NCBI RefSeq assembly: GCF_031755915.1
Contig: NC_083382.1
Span: 28,124,001 to 28,188,000, forward strand
Source: Ziziphus jujuba
Taxonomy: Eukaryota; Streptophyta; Magnoliopsida; Rosales; Rhamnaceae
Direction of reading: 5' to 3'
DNA length: 64,000 nucleotides
In this document: one piece after another, positions 1-13,403 of the stretch
How the letters are laid out: every line of letters begins with the position of its first letter
Position numbering within the stretch: the stretch's first letter is position 1
The notes under the pieces: generated by a model
Database searches by the model: none
What the model was told of the DNA's origin: nothing
The model's input: the letters and a program-made list of their open reading frames with translations, nothing else
Translations under genes and position numbers: made by a program

Positions 1-613
1 TATTTTAGAATAATAAATCGAAAAAGTACAAGTTTATTATAAAAAAAGGGACCAAATTACTTATTTTCACAATGATAAAATATAATTCCAATGGAATATC
101 ATTGAAAGAATTTTTTGTTTTATTAAAAGAAGATTCATTTAAACCTATACGGACTTTAAATATACAAAAACCACATATATAATTGCAAAAAGGAACCCTT
201 TTTTTTTGTTTTTGGGGCCAAAACTTGACATAAAGTCATGAACATAGGAAGGTAATATTAAATATTTGAGTGGATTGATTGTAATATAGCAAATTGAAGT
301 TTAGACTTTATACTGAAAAAACAGTTCATTCTTGTTCGTTTTCAAAATAAGCAATAATGCTAACCTAACTACATTTTCCCAGTTCTCTAAATCCCAACCA
401 CAAAACATTACCATATATCATCCATTAATTAACAAAGATATTTTAGGTTTTTCTCTCAAAAGTTGATTTTCGATTACTCCAAATCATTCCCATTCTTGTT
501 CTCTTACTTTTCCTGTATCACACATTGAACTGTCTCATGTCCCATCAAAGAAACACTAGCATGGAAGTGGTAGTCACATTCACAGACCCCCATTGGCAAA
601 GATGACTTCACCT

Positions 614-619
614 CACGTG
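614..619. promoter_or_regulatory. G-box CACGTG
   Basis: Perfect palindromic CACGTG about 0.6 kb upstream of the first start codon. Such G-boxes are bound by plant bHLH and bZIP factors. A single hexamer may be chance. Confidence 0.3.
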
Positions 620-964
620 AGAAAAGTCTACCTTCACATGATCCATAAAATAATTTTCTTTTTTCCGGTATTTAATTTAATTAAAAAAATACACTCAAAT
701 TAAACTTTGTAGAAAGAAAAACAAATATATATATATATTTTTTTTGACATGATATTTTTTGGAAATAGTAATTCGTATATAATACATTAATACCAGAACA
801 TCCATTCCTGTCCTTTTCAAAAACCATTTTAAAGACAGTTCAGTGGACAGTGCGTGAAACGCGCTGAAGAAGAGATTGGTTTTCATTGTTTGAATACGAC
901 ATTGTTTTGATACAACATGTCTGGTCAATCCGACTTTAAGAGGGTCGTACAATACAAGTTCTCG

Positions 965-970
965 CACGTG
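965..970. promoter_or_regulatory. G-box CACGTG
   Basis: Second CACGTG, 263 bases upstream of the start codon and followed by TC to give CACGTGTC, an ABRE-like context. Its closeness to the likely transcription start makes it the better of the two candidates. Function is inferred only. Confidence 0.35.
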
Positions 971-1188
971 TCGCTTAAAACTCTCTTCTATCTCTATTTC
1001 TCTCTGTCTCTCTGCCCCTCTCTCTCTATATATATTTTTATTGTTAGAAAAGTCTTTTCTTTCACTTGGTTCTTCGACTGCTCCATGTTCTTCTTCTCTC
1101 TGCTTGTTCGAGTTTGTTGGAGAGTGACAGAAAGAGAGAGATCGCAAAGAGTTATTTTTTGAAAGAGAGAAGAGAAAGTTTGTAGGAG

Positions 1189-1190
<2 letters not shown>

Positions 1191-1222
<32 letters not shown>
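1191..1222. repeat. (AG)16 microsatellite in the 5' leader
   Basis: An uninterrupted AG run of about 32 bases that ends 10 bases before the start codon at 1233. It lies inside the presumed 5' UTR and is expected to vary in length between individuals. Confidence 0.9.
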
Positions 1223-1225
<3 letters not shown>

Positions 1226-1232
1226 GTGGGTT

Positions 1233-3609
1233 ATGTCAATGAAAGGAGAAGGGAAAATGGTATTGTCCAAAATGAAATGGATTGGTCTGGTTGGTCTTGT
1301 TCTTTCGGTTGTCTCTCTCTTCGTTCACTTTTTACTTGCTAGATTTACTGATGAAGGTATAGCAGACTACCAATCCACCATTACAATCTTTTCCCGACGA
1401 TCCTTTGCTGAAGATTTATCGAGAACTGTAAGTTGCAACTTTGTCACTACCTTTCTTGTGGGTTTTTCTCTTCAGGTCTCTATGTTTCAAATGTTTGTGC
1501 AAAGTTCAAATTTTTAAGCCGATTCATTTCGCTGCTCTGGTTATTTTCCTTTGTTTTTTTTTTTCCTGGGTTGTAATTTTTAGTCTATTGCTTTCTCGCT
1601 TTGTTCCGATTTGTGGGCAAGATTCGTTCTTTGCAATAAAGTGGGGATACTAAGTTTTCAATTGGATTCCTGGGTTTTGGCTATGATGGGGGCTTTTTGG
1701 GACTTTTAGAAACTTTTTGAAGGAAACCCACATTGAACATTATGTTACTTAACCATGTGATTTCACCGTTGTGTTGTCTTTATACTACTGTCTCCTTTTT
1801 CTTTTCTTTTTTTCGTTATCTGTTTATGGATTCTTATCCCTTCTTTTCGCAATTTGTGGTGCAGAGTCCCTTGTATAGAAGGCTATGGGGTCCAGTAAGG
1901 CGGCTAGAATATTTGCATCCTGATGCAAATCCCAGAATATACTATCCTGGTTAAGCTTTCACATTCATCTTGCTAATGGATATTGTAGTATTTCAATGTA
2001 TTTCATAGGCTTTGTGGTGGAAAATTTCTTGGTTAAATTCTCTGTGCTGCGAAGAAAAACTAGTTCTACCAAAATGTGGACGATAATATCTTGTCATATG
2101 TATTGCTGTGATGGATTGGTACTGAAATCTAAAAGGCTTGATTCTGTGAAAGTTTTGACCATTCTCGACAGTTTCTCCAAAATTTACGCTAAAGCACCTG
2201 AAAGCATAAGCAAGTCAAAGATGCAAACTACAATCATATATTTGGAAGAGCAACTCTGTTTCTTCATTGAATCCCCTTGAATATCGCATTCAATATATTC
2301 TTCCATTTACATATAATGATAGACATAGTCCACTGCTTTGTGAGTAGGGAGTTGAAAAGAACTAGCACCGGTTTTTATAATTCACTTATCCATAAAATTG
2401 TGCATTTTCTTTTTTTTTTTTTCTTTTTTTTTTTTTTAAAATTTTTAATTTTTATTATCTACTAATTTCTTTTTCTCGCTAAGACTCCTTTTTATGTAAT
2501 GTGCGTATTACAGATCCGGTTCGACAAACAAATGGATTTATCTTTGTCCGAATCCAAGGAGGTTTCCATGAGATTAGGAATTCGGTGAGGCTTTCATGTT
2601 AAATTTGCCTGAACATCATTGCATTAATATACATGTATGTATGAATGTATCTATTTATCATGCAATACCAATCTATTTATTGTGCAATACCTTTTTGCTT
2701 TTCCAGATATCTGATGTGGTAGTAGTAGCACGGTTTCTGAATGCTACCTTAGTAATTCCTGAGATCCAATCCACCACTAGCAGTAAGGGAATCAGGTTGC
2801 TTTGCTTTGGACAATCATTACCAATTCAACTTAGTTTTTTGTTAACCTAAATCAATACATTTTTTTTACTTTTAATTATAATTTTGACCTCAATCTAATT
2901 AGTGCCTGTTTTTTATCAACTTATTGTGTTCTATGTTTTATGAAGTTCTCAGTTCAAGAGTTTTGCCTACCTTTACAATGAGGACCAGTTCATGGCGGCA
3001 TTGGAAAAAGATGTCAAAGTTATAAAAACCCTTCCTAAGGATCTCAAAGGGCAAAGGAGGAAAAAGAACATTCCTGTGTTTAAAGTGCCTTACTCTGCTT
3101 CACCTTATTATTATCAGCACCATGTTCTCCCAGTGCTAAAGAGACATCTTGTGGTTGAACTAGTTGTGTCTGATGGTGGATGCTTGCAGGTAATGAATTA
3201 TCGTGTCTGTTCTCGGTAACGTAACAGAAGTTGGACTAATCCACAGGCAAACTTTTGCAACCATTAGTAACCGCATATAATGTATTGGCATGTTTTTTGA
3301 TCCCTTTCCATCATATCTCTGGGGTTTTGATGTTTTGACCTTTCTTTCCATTTTTTTTTCATAGCTAACAAGATCTTGTTGTTCCATGTATGCCATGTTC
3401 AAGATGTGATATTGTTATTTTTCTCAATTGTAGTCTTTCTTTCATGTGATATGGCTTTTCTTTATTTGATTCAGGCTATCCTTCCACCTGATCTTGAAGA
3501 GTACCAGAGGCTGAGATGTAGGGTTGCTTTTCATGCCCTTCGGTTTCGGCAGGAGATCCAGGAACTTGCTACCAAAATTTTACATCGGTCATTGATCAAT
3601 CATCATTAA

Positions 3610-3641
<32 letters not shown>

Positions 3642-6078
3642 TTGTTAATTTCATGGTTTTTACTTATGATATTTTTAGGTTGCGGGATCCAGAACAGCCA
3701 TTTATAGCATTTGACCCTGGAATGACTAGAGATGCATTAGCATACCATGGTTGTGCTGAACTCTTCCAGGTATTTTTTTTGTACTTCGGTAACATGGTTA
3801 TTTATATGGGACTTGGAATCCACTGGGGTAGGAAAAAGGAGAGAGAAAAATCTTACATGTTTTCGAGGAATTTTAACCTTATAGAACATATATATTTTAT
3901 TCTCATTTTTATGTTATGTCAGCCTCATCTAACAGTTTACTTATCCAAACAATGAGAACTCAAATGTTATATATATATATTATTTTTTTTTTCCTTCTCC
4001 CCTTTCCCATAATAGATTCCAAGTTCCCAACTGATCCTTAGCTTTTTGGAACTTTTTTCCAGCATTTGATATGTTTGTTTGTTCCTTTAATCTATTTCCT
4101 AGGATGTGCATACTGAACTTATTCAGCACAAAAGAGCTTGGATGATAAAGCGTGGAATTGTCAAGGGAAAGCTTTCGGTGAATACAGCAGCACAACGTCT
4201 TAAAGGTTCATGCCCACTAATGCCGGAAGAGGTACAAGATTACATGATGTTAATATTGTGCAGTAATACCTGACTTAAAAGTGGTTTCTTCTGTGATTTG
4301 ATTAAGAGAAAGCCATTATGGAATTTGGAGAGTGGGAGGACTCCTAAATAAAATAAGAAAAGAAAATACAAGAAGCGGTGGAAATCTGGTTCTCTTAATT
4401 TAACAAAGACAGAATCGAAGGCTTTAAACTTAGAATTCAACTTGTTCAGCCTTTACACTGCAAAAACAGAAAATCAGGCTTGGGTGAACTCTGCGTAATT
4501 TGGAACTTATTTCACCATCTGATCCTCCATTGAACATTGTATACAGAATTTTTATGATCATATCTAAGCATTGGGGATGGAAAACTTTACTAATTTAATT
4601 CTGATATCTTCCATAACGGCAGCATAGATTTCCAACAGATAAAACTCTTTTATAATAAGAAATTACTAATCAGCACCTTTTTTTCATTAGCTATAGCAAG
4701 GGAAAATACTTAAAAGGACTATCTCTTAATAGAAACTAATTGAGCCTTCAATCTGATTCTCTTGGATTGCAACAGGTTGGTATTCTTCTTCGTGTGTATG
4801 GATATTCATGGGACACGATCATATACGTTTCTGGGGGTGAAGTCTTTGGCGGCCAAAGGACGTTGATTCCTCTTCGTGCAATGTTTGAGAATGTTGTGGA
4901 TAGAACTTCCCTCAGCACTCCTTGGGAGCTCAGTAGGCTTTATGGATGTGAGGCTAACCTTGTAGACAGTCATCAGATTGCTCCACCTACAATTGAGAAA
5001 GAGATGAAGCTTGAAGCATGGAAAACTGCAGGTCCACGTCCACGCCCACTTCCACCTCCTCCAGCCCGACCAAAATCCTATAACATTGAAGGTTGGTGGG
5101 GTTGGGTGGCTGAGAGTGATAATGAGCCTGAGAGTACAGTTATGGAATTGAGGACCAATGCCCATAAATTACTATGGGAAGCCATTGACTATATAATATG
5201 CATTGAAGCTGATGTATTCATCCCAGGATTTGATCGTGATGGTAAGGGACATCCAAATTTCGCAAGCTTGGTAATGGGGCACCGGCTATATCAGTCGGCT
5301 GCATCAAAAACATACCGACCAGACAGGTAATTTTCTATATGTGGATGTTGTTTCTTTATGGTTTAGCTTTTTGGCATATATGGTGGCTTGTTAAAGGCTT
5401 TTACAAAATGCAAAAACAATTTTAGTTTTTTTTTTTTCCTCTCTTTTAAATATTACTTGATGTGTGATTTTCAATGGTTGTGGAGCTTCCTGCTATGGCA
5501 TTTCTTGTGCTGTTTGTAAAATATATTTGTTTCCTGCCAATTTGGGTCAGCATAAAGTATTTTTTTTTGCTTACTGTATATTTCTTTTTCTGGTGTATTT
5601 TTGTCAACACAGAAAAGAAGTTGCTAAGCTTTTAGGCGAAATACGTGAGCACCTCTATCAAGCAAACAATACTTTGCTAACTTCAATTCGTAGACATTTG
5701 AGAAAGACATTGGTTGATGGATTGATTGAAGCATCAACAAAATCCAAGCCCCTATCTTTTATATCTCATCCACTCCCTGAATGTTCTTGCATGAGGCGTG
5801 GTTCTGCTGAAACATCAGCTCATGCTTCAAGTTCTAACCACTCCCAACTCCTGGATGCTCTCAAAGTTGTTCATCGGTGCCCCGTCTGGATGGACAATGA
5901 TTTAATATCGCAGTCAAAAGAGAAAGAAAATGAAGAGGATTTTGACGAAGATGATTCCGCATCTGGATTGTTTTTCCAACGGAATGGTGGAACTGATGAA
6001 GGTGGAAGTGTAGAGTCGAATAACAAAGAAGAAGCTCCATTGGAGGATCAAGAAGAGCTTGAGGGTGGAGAAAGATAA
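1233..6078 (+). CDS. O-fucosyltransferase-like protein (GT106 family)
   Basis: Ten coding exons join in frame: 1233-1427, 1865-1949, 2514-2584, 2707-2795, 2946-3189, 3475-3587, 3679-3769, 4103-4231, 4776-5326, 5613-6078. They encode 677 aa. A single hydrophobic segment at about residues 14-35 predicts a type II membrane protein, so Golgi residence is inferred. Exons 3-4 carry the donor-site motif GGFHEIRNSISDVVVVARFL followed by NATLVIP. Further blocks are RLRCRVAFHALRF in exon 6 and SGGEVFGGQR in exon 9. These are hallmarks of the plant O-FucT/DUF246 group. The C-terminal ~60 residues are acidic and probably disordered. Such proteins are thought to transfer deoxysugars to glycans or protein; the substrate of this one cannot be read from sequence. 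Intron 6 holds a (CT)n run near 3611-3642. The family call is firm, the activity is inference. Confidence 0.9.
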
Positions 6079-7650
6079 TGGAAAGCTAAAATGACTTGCA
6101 GGGTCAGTCTCTAAATTCTAAAAAGGGGTACTTTCATCAATGATAAAATTAACTTTGCTTATTCCTATAGACAGATTTGGAACCTCTGGCTTCACTTTCA
6201 ACAGGAAGAATAGCATGGTGTCTCAGATTGCTTTCAGCTAAGCCTTTCTGATTCATCAGCTTTGGTATTATGTACCATTAGGTTCCAGCCCTTTTTAGGT
6301 AAATAAAAAAGAGAAAAATGATTTAACCCACCCATAACCAATTTTGATGCAGCTAACATGTGCTTTTCTGAAAATCATAGATTTGTTTATTCTCTTCTAG
6401 AAAACTTCTTTAATCTACCTATGTATGTTCTGACTTTGGAATTTTATGTAAAATGGTCAAGGGAAGAGCAATAATGATGTTCTCTCTTGATCCCCAGAAT
6501 AATATCAATCAATTCTTTTTCTTTGTTCATATTAGTCATTTGGATGAACTACCAACCTAACTGTTAGCTCTGGAAGACCAGAGATTTGCGCAACAAAGCA
6601 CCTTCCATATATTAATGCTTGTTTTGTGGGATGTATCAACAAATCAAAAAATATTGGGTCAATGAAAAAGAAATGTATTTGATAAATGGCATATAATAGC
6701 ACTTTGTATTTTTTAGATTATCTCTAATGGATAAACTTGAAAAAAAAGATGCCTATCAGAAAAGATTTATTAGTCTTTGCTTTGCAAGAAACTATTTCAT
6801 ATAGCAAAAGCACCGGATAAAAGCATATGAATAAGAGTGAAAAAGAATGAATTTTTGTCCTTAAAAAGTTATAAATTCATTCTCAATTATTCACTTTCTA
6901 ACTAAACAATTAAAAACGAAAAAAGTAATTTATTATTATTATTATTTTTTCAAAAGACGGTGAAGCCCAATCAAATTCTTATCAGATCCAGTAGTAAAGG
7001 CCCAATCAGAATTCCGTAATAATAATAAATAAATAAATAATGCATCCAATAGAAGCCGCACACCATTCCTGGAATAACCAAACAAAAAACGTCGCGTGAC
7101 GATTAAAAGAGAAAACAGCAGTGAGTGCAGATTAGTGGAGATCACTATACAAGCGCATGTTAGCATTGACCAACACCGAAATTGAATAATAATGGGGAAA
7201 AAAGAATTATTAAAAAAATTTAATTATTAAACATAATTAACAATTAATTAATAAAATAATAATAAGTGGGTATTAAGGAGTGAAAAGGAACTCGTCTCCT
7301 AGGGCTCCATTGCAGTCCAACTGTACATTAACAATGCCAACAAAATAACTATAAACCCCCTCCCAAAAAAAAAAGAAAAAAATAAAAAAAAGAAAATAAA
7401 AGCAGAGTTTTTTTTCTCTCTCTCTCTCTCTCCAGACCCGTCGGAGCCATTTCGGACCTACCTCGTCGGAGCTTCGCATTTCCACCATCACTAATCAAGC
7501 TCTCAGCTTTTTCTCTCTCATCGTTTTCCAAGTACTAGCACTGTTTCTCTCTTTCTCTCTCATCGCTTTGGTGCTCAATTTTAAGTGTTTTTTTGGTTTT
7601 TTTATGGAAGATTGTTTTTTTTTTTGGCAGTTAAAGAGTGGCTGCTGGAG
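6079..7650. other. Intergenic: 3' region of the O-FucT gene and BIM2 upstream region
   Basis: The first several hundred bases should be the 3' UTR of the O-FucT-like gene. The rest is AT-rich without a credible gene. From about 7340 to 7650 it turns into poly-A, then a TC-rich stretch with a (CT)n run at 7417-7432. That is the likely 5' leader of the bHLH gene starting at 7651. Confidence 0.5.
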
Positions 7651-7746
7651 ATGGTGAAGCCTTCGAAAGGTCACCATGAAGAATTAGAAGACGATGATGA
7701 AGTGCCTCATAGAGGTCTTTCTCTATCGCCCTCTTTGTATTTTGCA

Positions 7747-7788
<42 letters not shown>

Positions 7789-10700
7789 TTTTGTATTTGT
7801 ATGTGTATATATGTGTATATATATGTTTCTGACCGAGCGTAAAAAAACAAAAAATACATGTGTGTGAGAGAACCTAAACTCTGAGCTGGTTACTACTTGG
7901 GTTTCAAAATGGTTGATTTTTCATGGGTTGAATTGTTCTTTTGATTATTAATCAGCAAAAAAATTTAAAAAAATGTTTTTTTAATTATTAATCAGCAACA
8001 AATTTTTTAAAAAATAATAAAAAAATGTTGCTTCATTTTTTAACATGTTAATTTATTATAAGGGGGAATTTGGCAGTGAAGGTAGACGGGAAGAACAGGG
8101 AAAAGAATCGTTCCAAGCATTCAGAAACTGAGCAGCGTAGAAGAAGCAAAATTAATGAGAGGCGAGCTCTCTACCTATAACTATCGTTTCTATTTGTTGT
8201 TACTCGCATATTCTGGATTTTGTTTGTCTTTGAACCAAGTGTTTTAACCTTAATTTCAAAGTTATTAAGTGTTGTTTAACATTGATAATGGATTTTCCCA
8301 ATCTGTTAACCCGTCACTTGAAAATTGTTGCATGGCATGGTGATATTTGTTGTACAAAAATTTGATTTTTCTTTGTTTTTGATTTTTTTTGGGTGGTTAC
8401 TTGAGTTGTAATGTTTATATCTTGTGGTCTCTTTGTTCTTCTTCTTTAGTACTAGGAGAAATATATTGCATGGTTATCTGACATTGTAAAGAGTACTTGA
8501 CACTGTTGGGATATTTTTCTAGTTAGAAATGTCCTGCTGTTGAAGCAAGGGCAGCAGTATTTTGGAGAGTTTTCAGTCATTTTTTCCCCCCTATATGAGC
8601 GTATGTCGCTAGCTTTGGTTTCTAAAATTCTGTATGCTATTAATTTTGTTGTAAAAAAATTTTGAAGGGTAAGTAGCGGGCTGAATTAGTATTGTTATTC
8701 TTATCATATATTTGACTTTATGCATCTGAAGGGACAGTATCTATAACTATAAATTTTATAATCTTTTTTTCCTCTAGCTTTTATTATTTTTTCAGTTCTT
8801 ATTTGTTGTCACATTAAGTTTTGAGTGTTGGTTTCATCGAAGTTTTGTTTTAAAATCTGTTGTATCCTCCTTTGCTGCTTAATATGCCATGGGCATCTTT
8901 TTTTGTTTAATAGCACCTGACGTTCTTTGTGCAGATTTCAGATTTTGAGGGATCTCATACCTCAAGATGATCAAAAAAAAGATAAGGCTTCATTCTTGTT
9001 GGAGGTATTCATCTGCCAATATTCTACTCGTTTATTGCTAGAATTTCATTCCCATTATTTATATACAAATATATATGTATGTATTTTTTGTATATGTGCA
9101 GGTTATAGAGTACATTCGGTTCTTACAGGAGAAGTTAAATATGTATGAGGGATCATACCCAGGATGGAGTTCAGAACCAACAAAATTGACACCATGGGTA
9201 ATTATTGTACAGAGTGGCATGCACATGTTATTGCGTTGAAGATTTCGTCCTTTTGCCTGGATTGTTTTATGTTAGTTTTAGCTTGTAATATTAATGCTAT
9301 ATTATTTTGACACCTGGAAATGAGATGTGTGGATAGAATATATATGTTCGTAAGGTGTTTGATTGTCATCCGTTAATGCAGGTATGTTTGACGGGAGATA
9401 GAATAACCAAAATTAAGACCAAAACTAAGTTTGACACCTTTCATGAAGATACATGCTTGCTTGTAGTTTCAACATCTAGTCATTTAAGTTTGATAGCGCT
9501 GCTTACTGATTTATGTTGCTAGTTACCTTTAGTTGTTATTGTTTAGAGCATGAAATGTTTAACATTTTCTGTTTCATTGCCTGTGAATAAATTAAAATAA
9601 CACTTATCTGTCTTACTTCTTTGCATATCGGTTGAGTGTTTATTTCAAATTGGATTTTGTTCCATATAGAAAAATTGGTAATTATGGTGAAGACTCAGAA
9701 TCAAAGGTCAGGTACTTGGTATATGCAAGCTTGCATGTTGACAGCTATGAAACAGGCTGTTGCAAATGCTTTGGCATATCTTTGCTGATATAAACTACTT
9801 TTGTCCAGAAGTAGGTTTATTTATACTTTTCCTTTTTAAAAAGTACCTTTTGTAATTTGTAACTTGACTTGTGGGCCCGTTTAGATTTTAGGAGTATGCT
9901 TCTGATTTTACTAACAGGGAAAAGGGGAAATAATTTCCCTTCTGAGAAACCTTCTGAGAAAATGCATACACGTTATTTGACATTCCTAGAAAGGATTGAT
10001 AGAACAGAAGCATGGTTGTGCTTCCTGTTTTATGTAATTTAGAATACAGCTTTAAGTCTCTGACTAAATAAATATGATTGTTTGCATATTGACTATAATC
10101 CTTATAATGGTAACTTGTTGATGCTTTGTTATTTTTTTTTCCAACAGAGAAATCAACATGGTCCCACTCCCACGGAAAGTTTTGTGGATCACCCTCAAGT
10201 TATAAAGAGTGATTCTGGTCTCCAGAATAATGTTTCTGTCTCTCCATCAATGCTCTGCAATGCACCAAACTTAGTTGAAACTGAGCTGGGCTCTACAGTG
10301 GTTTACAAATCACTGGATCACCTGCCCGGGTCAGCTGGTCAGGTCGCTCCTCTCAATGTGCAGCAGCCAATTTTTGACTCTATTGGGAGGGGCGGTGTGC
10401 CTACACAGCCATTGCAGGAATCTGTATCTGATGCTGTTAACATTGATTTGCAACCCCAACAGCCTGAGTTATGGTCGGGTAGACATACAACTGACTGTTC
10501 TGTTTTAAACAATACACCAAATTTTCAGGAGAAAAGTAGATCTGTTAGCATTTCAAGCGCTTATTCTAAAGGGTGAGCATCTGCAAAGAGGTTACAATAT
10601 TTTTCTACATGGGTTGCCAGTGGTGCAATTTTCCCATTATTGTTTTCTTATGAGTCAAAAGTACTAGTTATTCTTACCTAGGAACTTGAATGTTGAACTA

Positions 10701-11252
10701 TTTTTTGCAATGGTGTGGTCCTACATTTGGAATAGGAATTTATTGTTCAATTTCTTCAGGATGGTTAAAATGGTTTTCCATGCAGAATTATATGCTAATA
10801 TATGATTATCATGATGTTGAGCAGGATACTGGATACCCTGACACAAGCGCTGCGATCTTCAGGTATGGATTTGTCACAGGCCAGCATCTCAGTGCAAATT
10901 GATGTTGGGAATGGGGCAGATAATGGAGTGACTTCTATGGCATCCAGTTCAAAGGTTTTTCAAGAATCTTCAACTGAATTTATAAAAGCTCCTTCATAAT
11001 AGCTCTCCTATGTACCTTCCATGTTGCAGGGATATAGAGAGTAGAAATTTAGGATGCTGGTAGTTTGTCCTATTTTCATAGGTCTCAAGATTAGGACTTA
11101 CGAATCTGATAGAACTTATATATTAATTATTGTTTGTCCAGGATCATGTGAACCAAACAATGAACAGTCAAGTAATGGCGCATACCCAAGTGACCAGCTC
11201 CAGTGATCAATTTGAACAAGCTCATAAGCGGCTCAGAACAGAAGAAAACTAG
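7651..11252 (+). CDS. BIM2: bHLH transcription factor, BES1-interacting Myc-like 2 type
   Basis: Seven coding exons join in frame: 7651-7714, 8077-8161, 8935-9004, 9102-9197, 10148-10572, 10825-10954, 11142-11252. They encode 326 aa, near the usual BIM2 length. The basic region at residues 33-50 reads [18 protein letters not shown] and has the E-box-contacting His36, Glu40 and Arg44. The helix-loop-helix runs to about residue 88 and is followed by the family motif YEGSYPGW. Exon 6 has the conserved C-terminal block [22 protein letters not shown] proteins pair with BES1/BZR1-type factors in brassinosteroid signalling and bind E-boxes in the nucleus. Intron 2 must use a GC donor (AG|GCGAGC) because no GT fits. 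The last intron has a weak donor, GTTTTT. BIM2 and BIM3 are close paralogues, so the number is less sure than the family. Confidence 0.88.
7751..7784. repeat. (TG)n microsatellite in BIM2 intron 1
   Basis: A run of about 17 TG units directly downstream of exon 1, followed by interrupted TG/TA repeats to about 7825. It is intronic and of no evident coding value. Confidence 0.9.
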
Positions 11253-13403
11253 TGTATTATTCTAGTTTCCCATTTTTCCTGCTAGTCTATTTATTTTACT
11301 TTCTATTATTATTATTTTTTGTTTTTTTTTTATATGGGGTGGTTCTGGGGGAGGAGAGATTTTGTGGGTCATTTTTTTTCAATGTCATGGTCCACAGACA
11401 ACTAGATCTTTGATTAATTGTACATGTTTATGCTCTGAATGGGTTATCTTAGAAGAAAGTTTCAGTTATTCATCTGTTTGGACCCTGAAATTCAGAGAGA
11501 GAACTCCATGCATAGCGTATGTTGAGAAGCAACTTTCACATTCCTAATAATTTTTCTTGCCATGATCTGTTGTTCTCTGAGTCTTTCTCTGTGTTATCAA
11601 TCAGTATGTCAGATTTTAGAATGATGGTTGCTTTGCTAGACCTGAATTGAAAGAAGCCATCTGGTCAACATTCTTGCTGAAAGTTGCATGCAAGGGCATA
11701 ATGGTACTTGCAGAACTTATAGTTCGATAACTTATCATTTGCCACAATGAGTTTTAAGAGGCAGGAAACCAGCTATGCACACAAGAAGCTGGTGATTGTC
11801 CAATAAAAACACTTGCCCTTTTTTGTTCATAGTTCAAGTCTGTTTTTCATTCTTTTCCTGTGCAGCATTCTGGCATGGTGGAAAACGTGTGATCTCCTTC
11901 TTTTTCTGTCTTTCTTTTCAAAACAAAAAAATAATAATAAAAAAATGTATTGTTCAAACGTAGTGGTTAATAGGCGCTGGACACCTTATAAGGTTAAGAA
12001 AATTATATTATTGCTTGTTAATACAATAAATCAAAATTTGATTTGCGTGACGTTAAAAATTTTAGTGTTCAGAATGGCAATTAGTGAAACTTATTCCCAT
12101 AGAAAAAGAAAGTGAAAAAAAGCCTGAAACTTAGCATCATTACAATGGCTTTGGAATTTAATAATTTTGTAAATTAAAGTAGGAGAAAAAATTAGTATAA
12201 AAACCGAGTAATTCATAGAAGACATTCTACTTAATTCCATTACATTTTCTCAATCCGATCAATTATCTTCTGAACAAGTATCACTAAACATTAATAGTTA
12301 CAACAATATGAACTCTGTAACATAAGACATAAAAGGGATTATTTAAGTATTTCACTAACTTGCTATTTTAATTAAACTCCATGAGAACTTCGAAATTTCA
12401 ACCTCCCATTTCAATGGTGTCATTGGTGGTTTGCTGTGAGAGCAAGTTTGGAATCCCAAAGTAGTTAACCCAGATGGTAAGTATTAGCAACCCAAAAGCT
12501 AGTTCCTTAATTGCGAGAGTTTTCTTGGATCACCCACAAACAAACAAAAAAATTTTCTTGGATCAGTCAAAAAAAGCTCTCTTGGATCATTCACCTTTAC
12601 CTCTCAACCACCGCAATTTTCTGATTGTTATTTTGTTAATTGGCATCTTTCTCTGTATCCCACCAAAAGAACCTTGGGATTTCAAAATTATGGACTTTGA
12701 ATAGAATAATATCATCTGCTCGTTTTCGAGTATACCAAACGGCATATACCAAAAAAAATATGGTATACCACTTGGCAATAATTTTGGGATCATAACTTTA
12801 CAATTTTATTTTTTTTTTGAATTTTTTCACATCCCAAAAAAAAGAATATACATTTTATAACATAATATGTATCATCATGTAATGACAACTAGAAAAACTT
12901 GAGGATATGCAAGGTATTGTCACCTAACAAACTAATAAATATGATATTTTGTTGTTTGTTAACCCCACAATGAAAATGCTTTTGGACGCTTATGGGTATT
13001 ATGTTGTCCAGGTGCCTAACAGTAGTCCAGGACCACCAATAAAGATTAAACTTGCAAAATATAGTATTTCTACCTGCAATAAAATTGTCTTGTAGTTGGC
13101 ATATAGACTGCCAAGTACAATGATAATGTTGCAGTCCAAAAAATAATAATAAATAGATAAACTAAAACGAAGTACATGGACAAGTAAATTATCCAAGAAT
13201 TCTAGCATTGAGAAATGAGGTATTTACTCTTCATATGTGGCTGCTTTCCTAGTGACATTGAAATAGAATTATATTTTACTAAATGAAAAAAAATTATTAA
13301 AAATTATGAACAAATATTAACAATTTGCAATTTTCAATATGAAAAGAGCATTTCAAGCACCTTGTTGTAGGAAACAGCTGCTGAAGTAAAATTTTTGATT
13401 CAA
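11253..13403. other. Intergenic between convergent BIM2 and RRT-like genes
   Basis: The region begins with the BIM2 3' UTR. It then becomes AT-rich, with scattered short open frames that have no recognisable domain. A stretch at about 12520-12590 repeats an 11-base unit (TTCTTGGATCA or close) three times. The last part, before 13404, is the 3' UTR of the minus-strand gene. I see no gene. Confidence 0.5.

Larger units (their letters stand above)
1..1190. other. Upstream region of the first gene, no gene seen
   Basis: AT-rich DNA with no open frame resembling a known protein. It should contain the promoter and 5' leader of the O-fucosyltransferase-like gene that starts at 1233. The last 250 bases are pyrimidine-rich and then purine-rich, typical of a plant 5' leader. 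Two CACGTG hexamers lie in it and are listed separately. Confidence 0.6.

Noticed and set aside
6942..7166. 74-codon minus-strand frame upstream of BIM2
   Set aside because: No recognisable family, composition like random AT-rich DNA, no splice partner seen.
11813..12115. 100-codon plus-strand frame downstream of BIM2
   Set aside because: Low-complexity Phe/Ser/Lys-rich sequence without a domain; lies in 3' flanking DNA.
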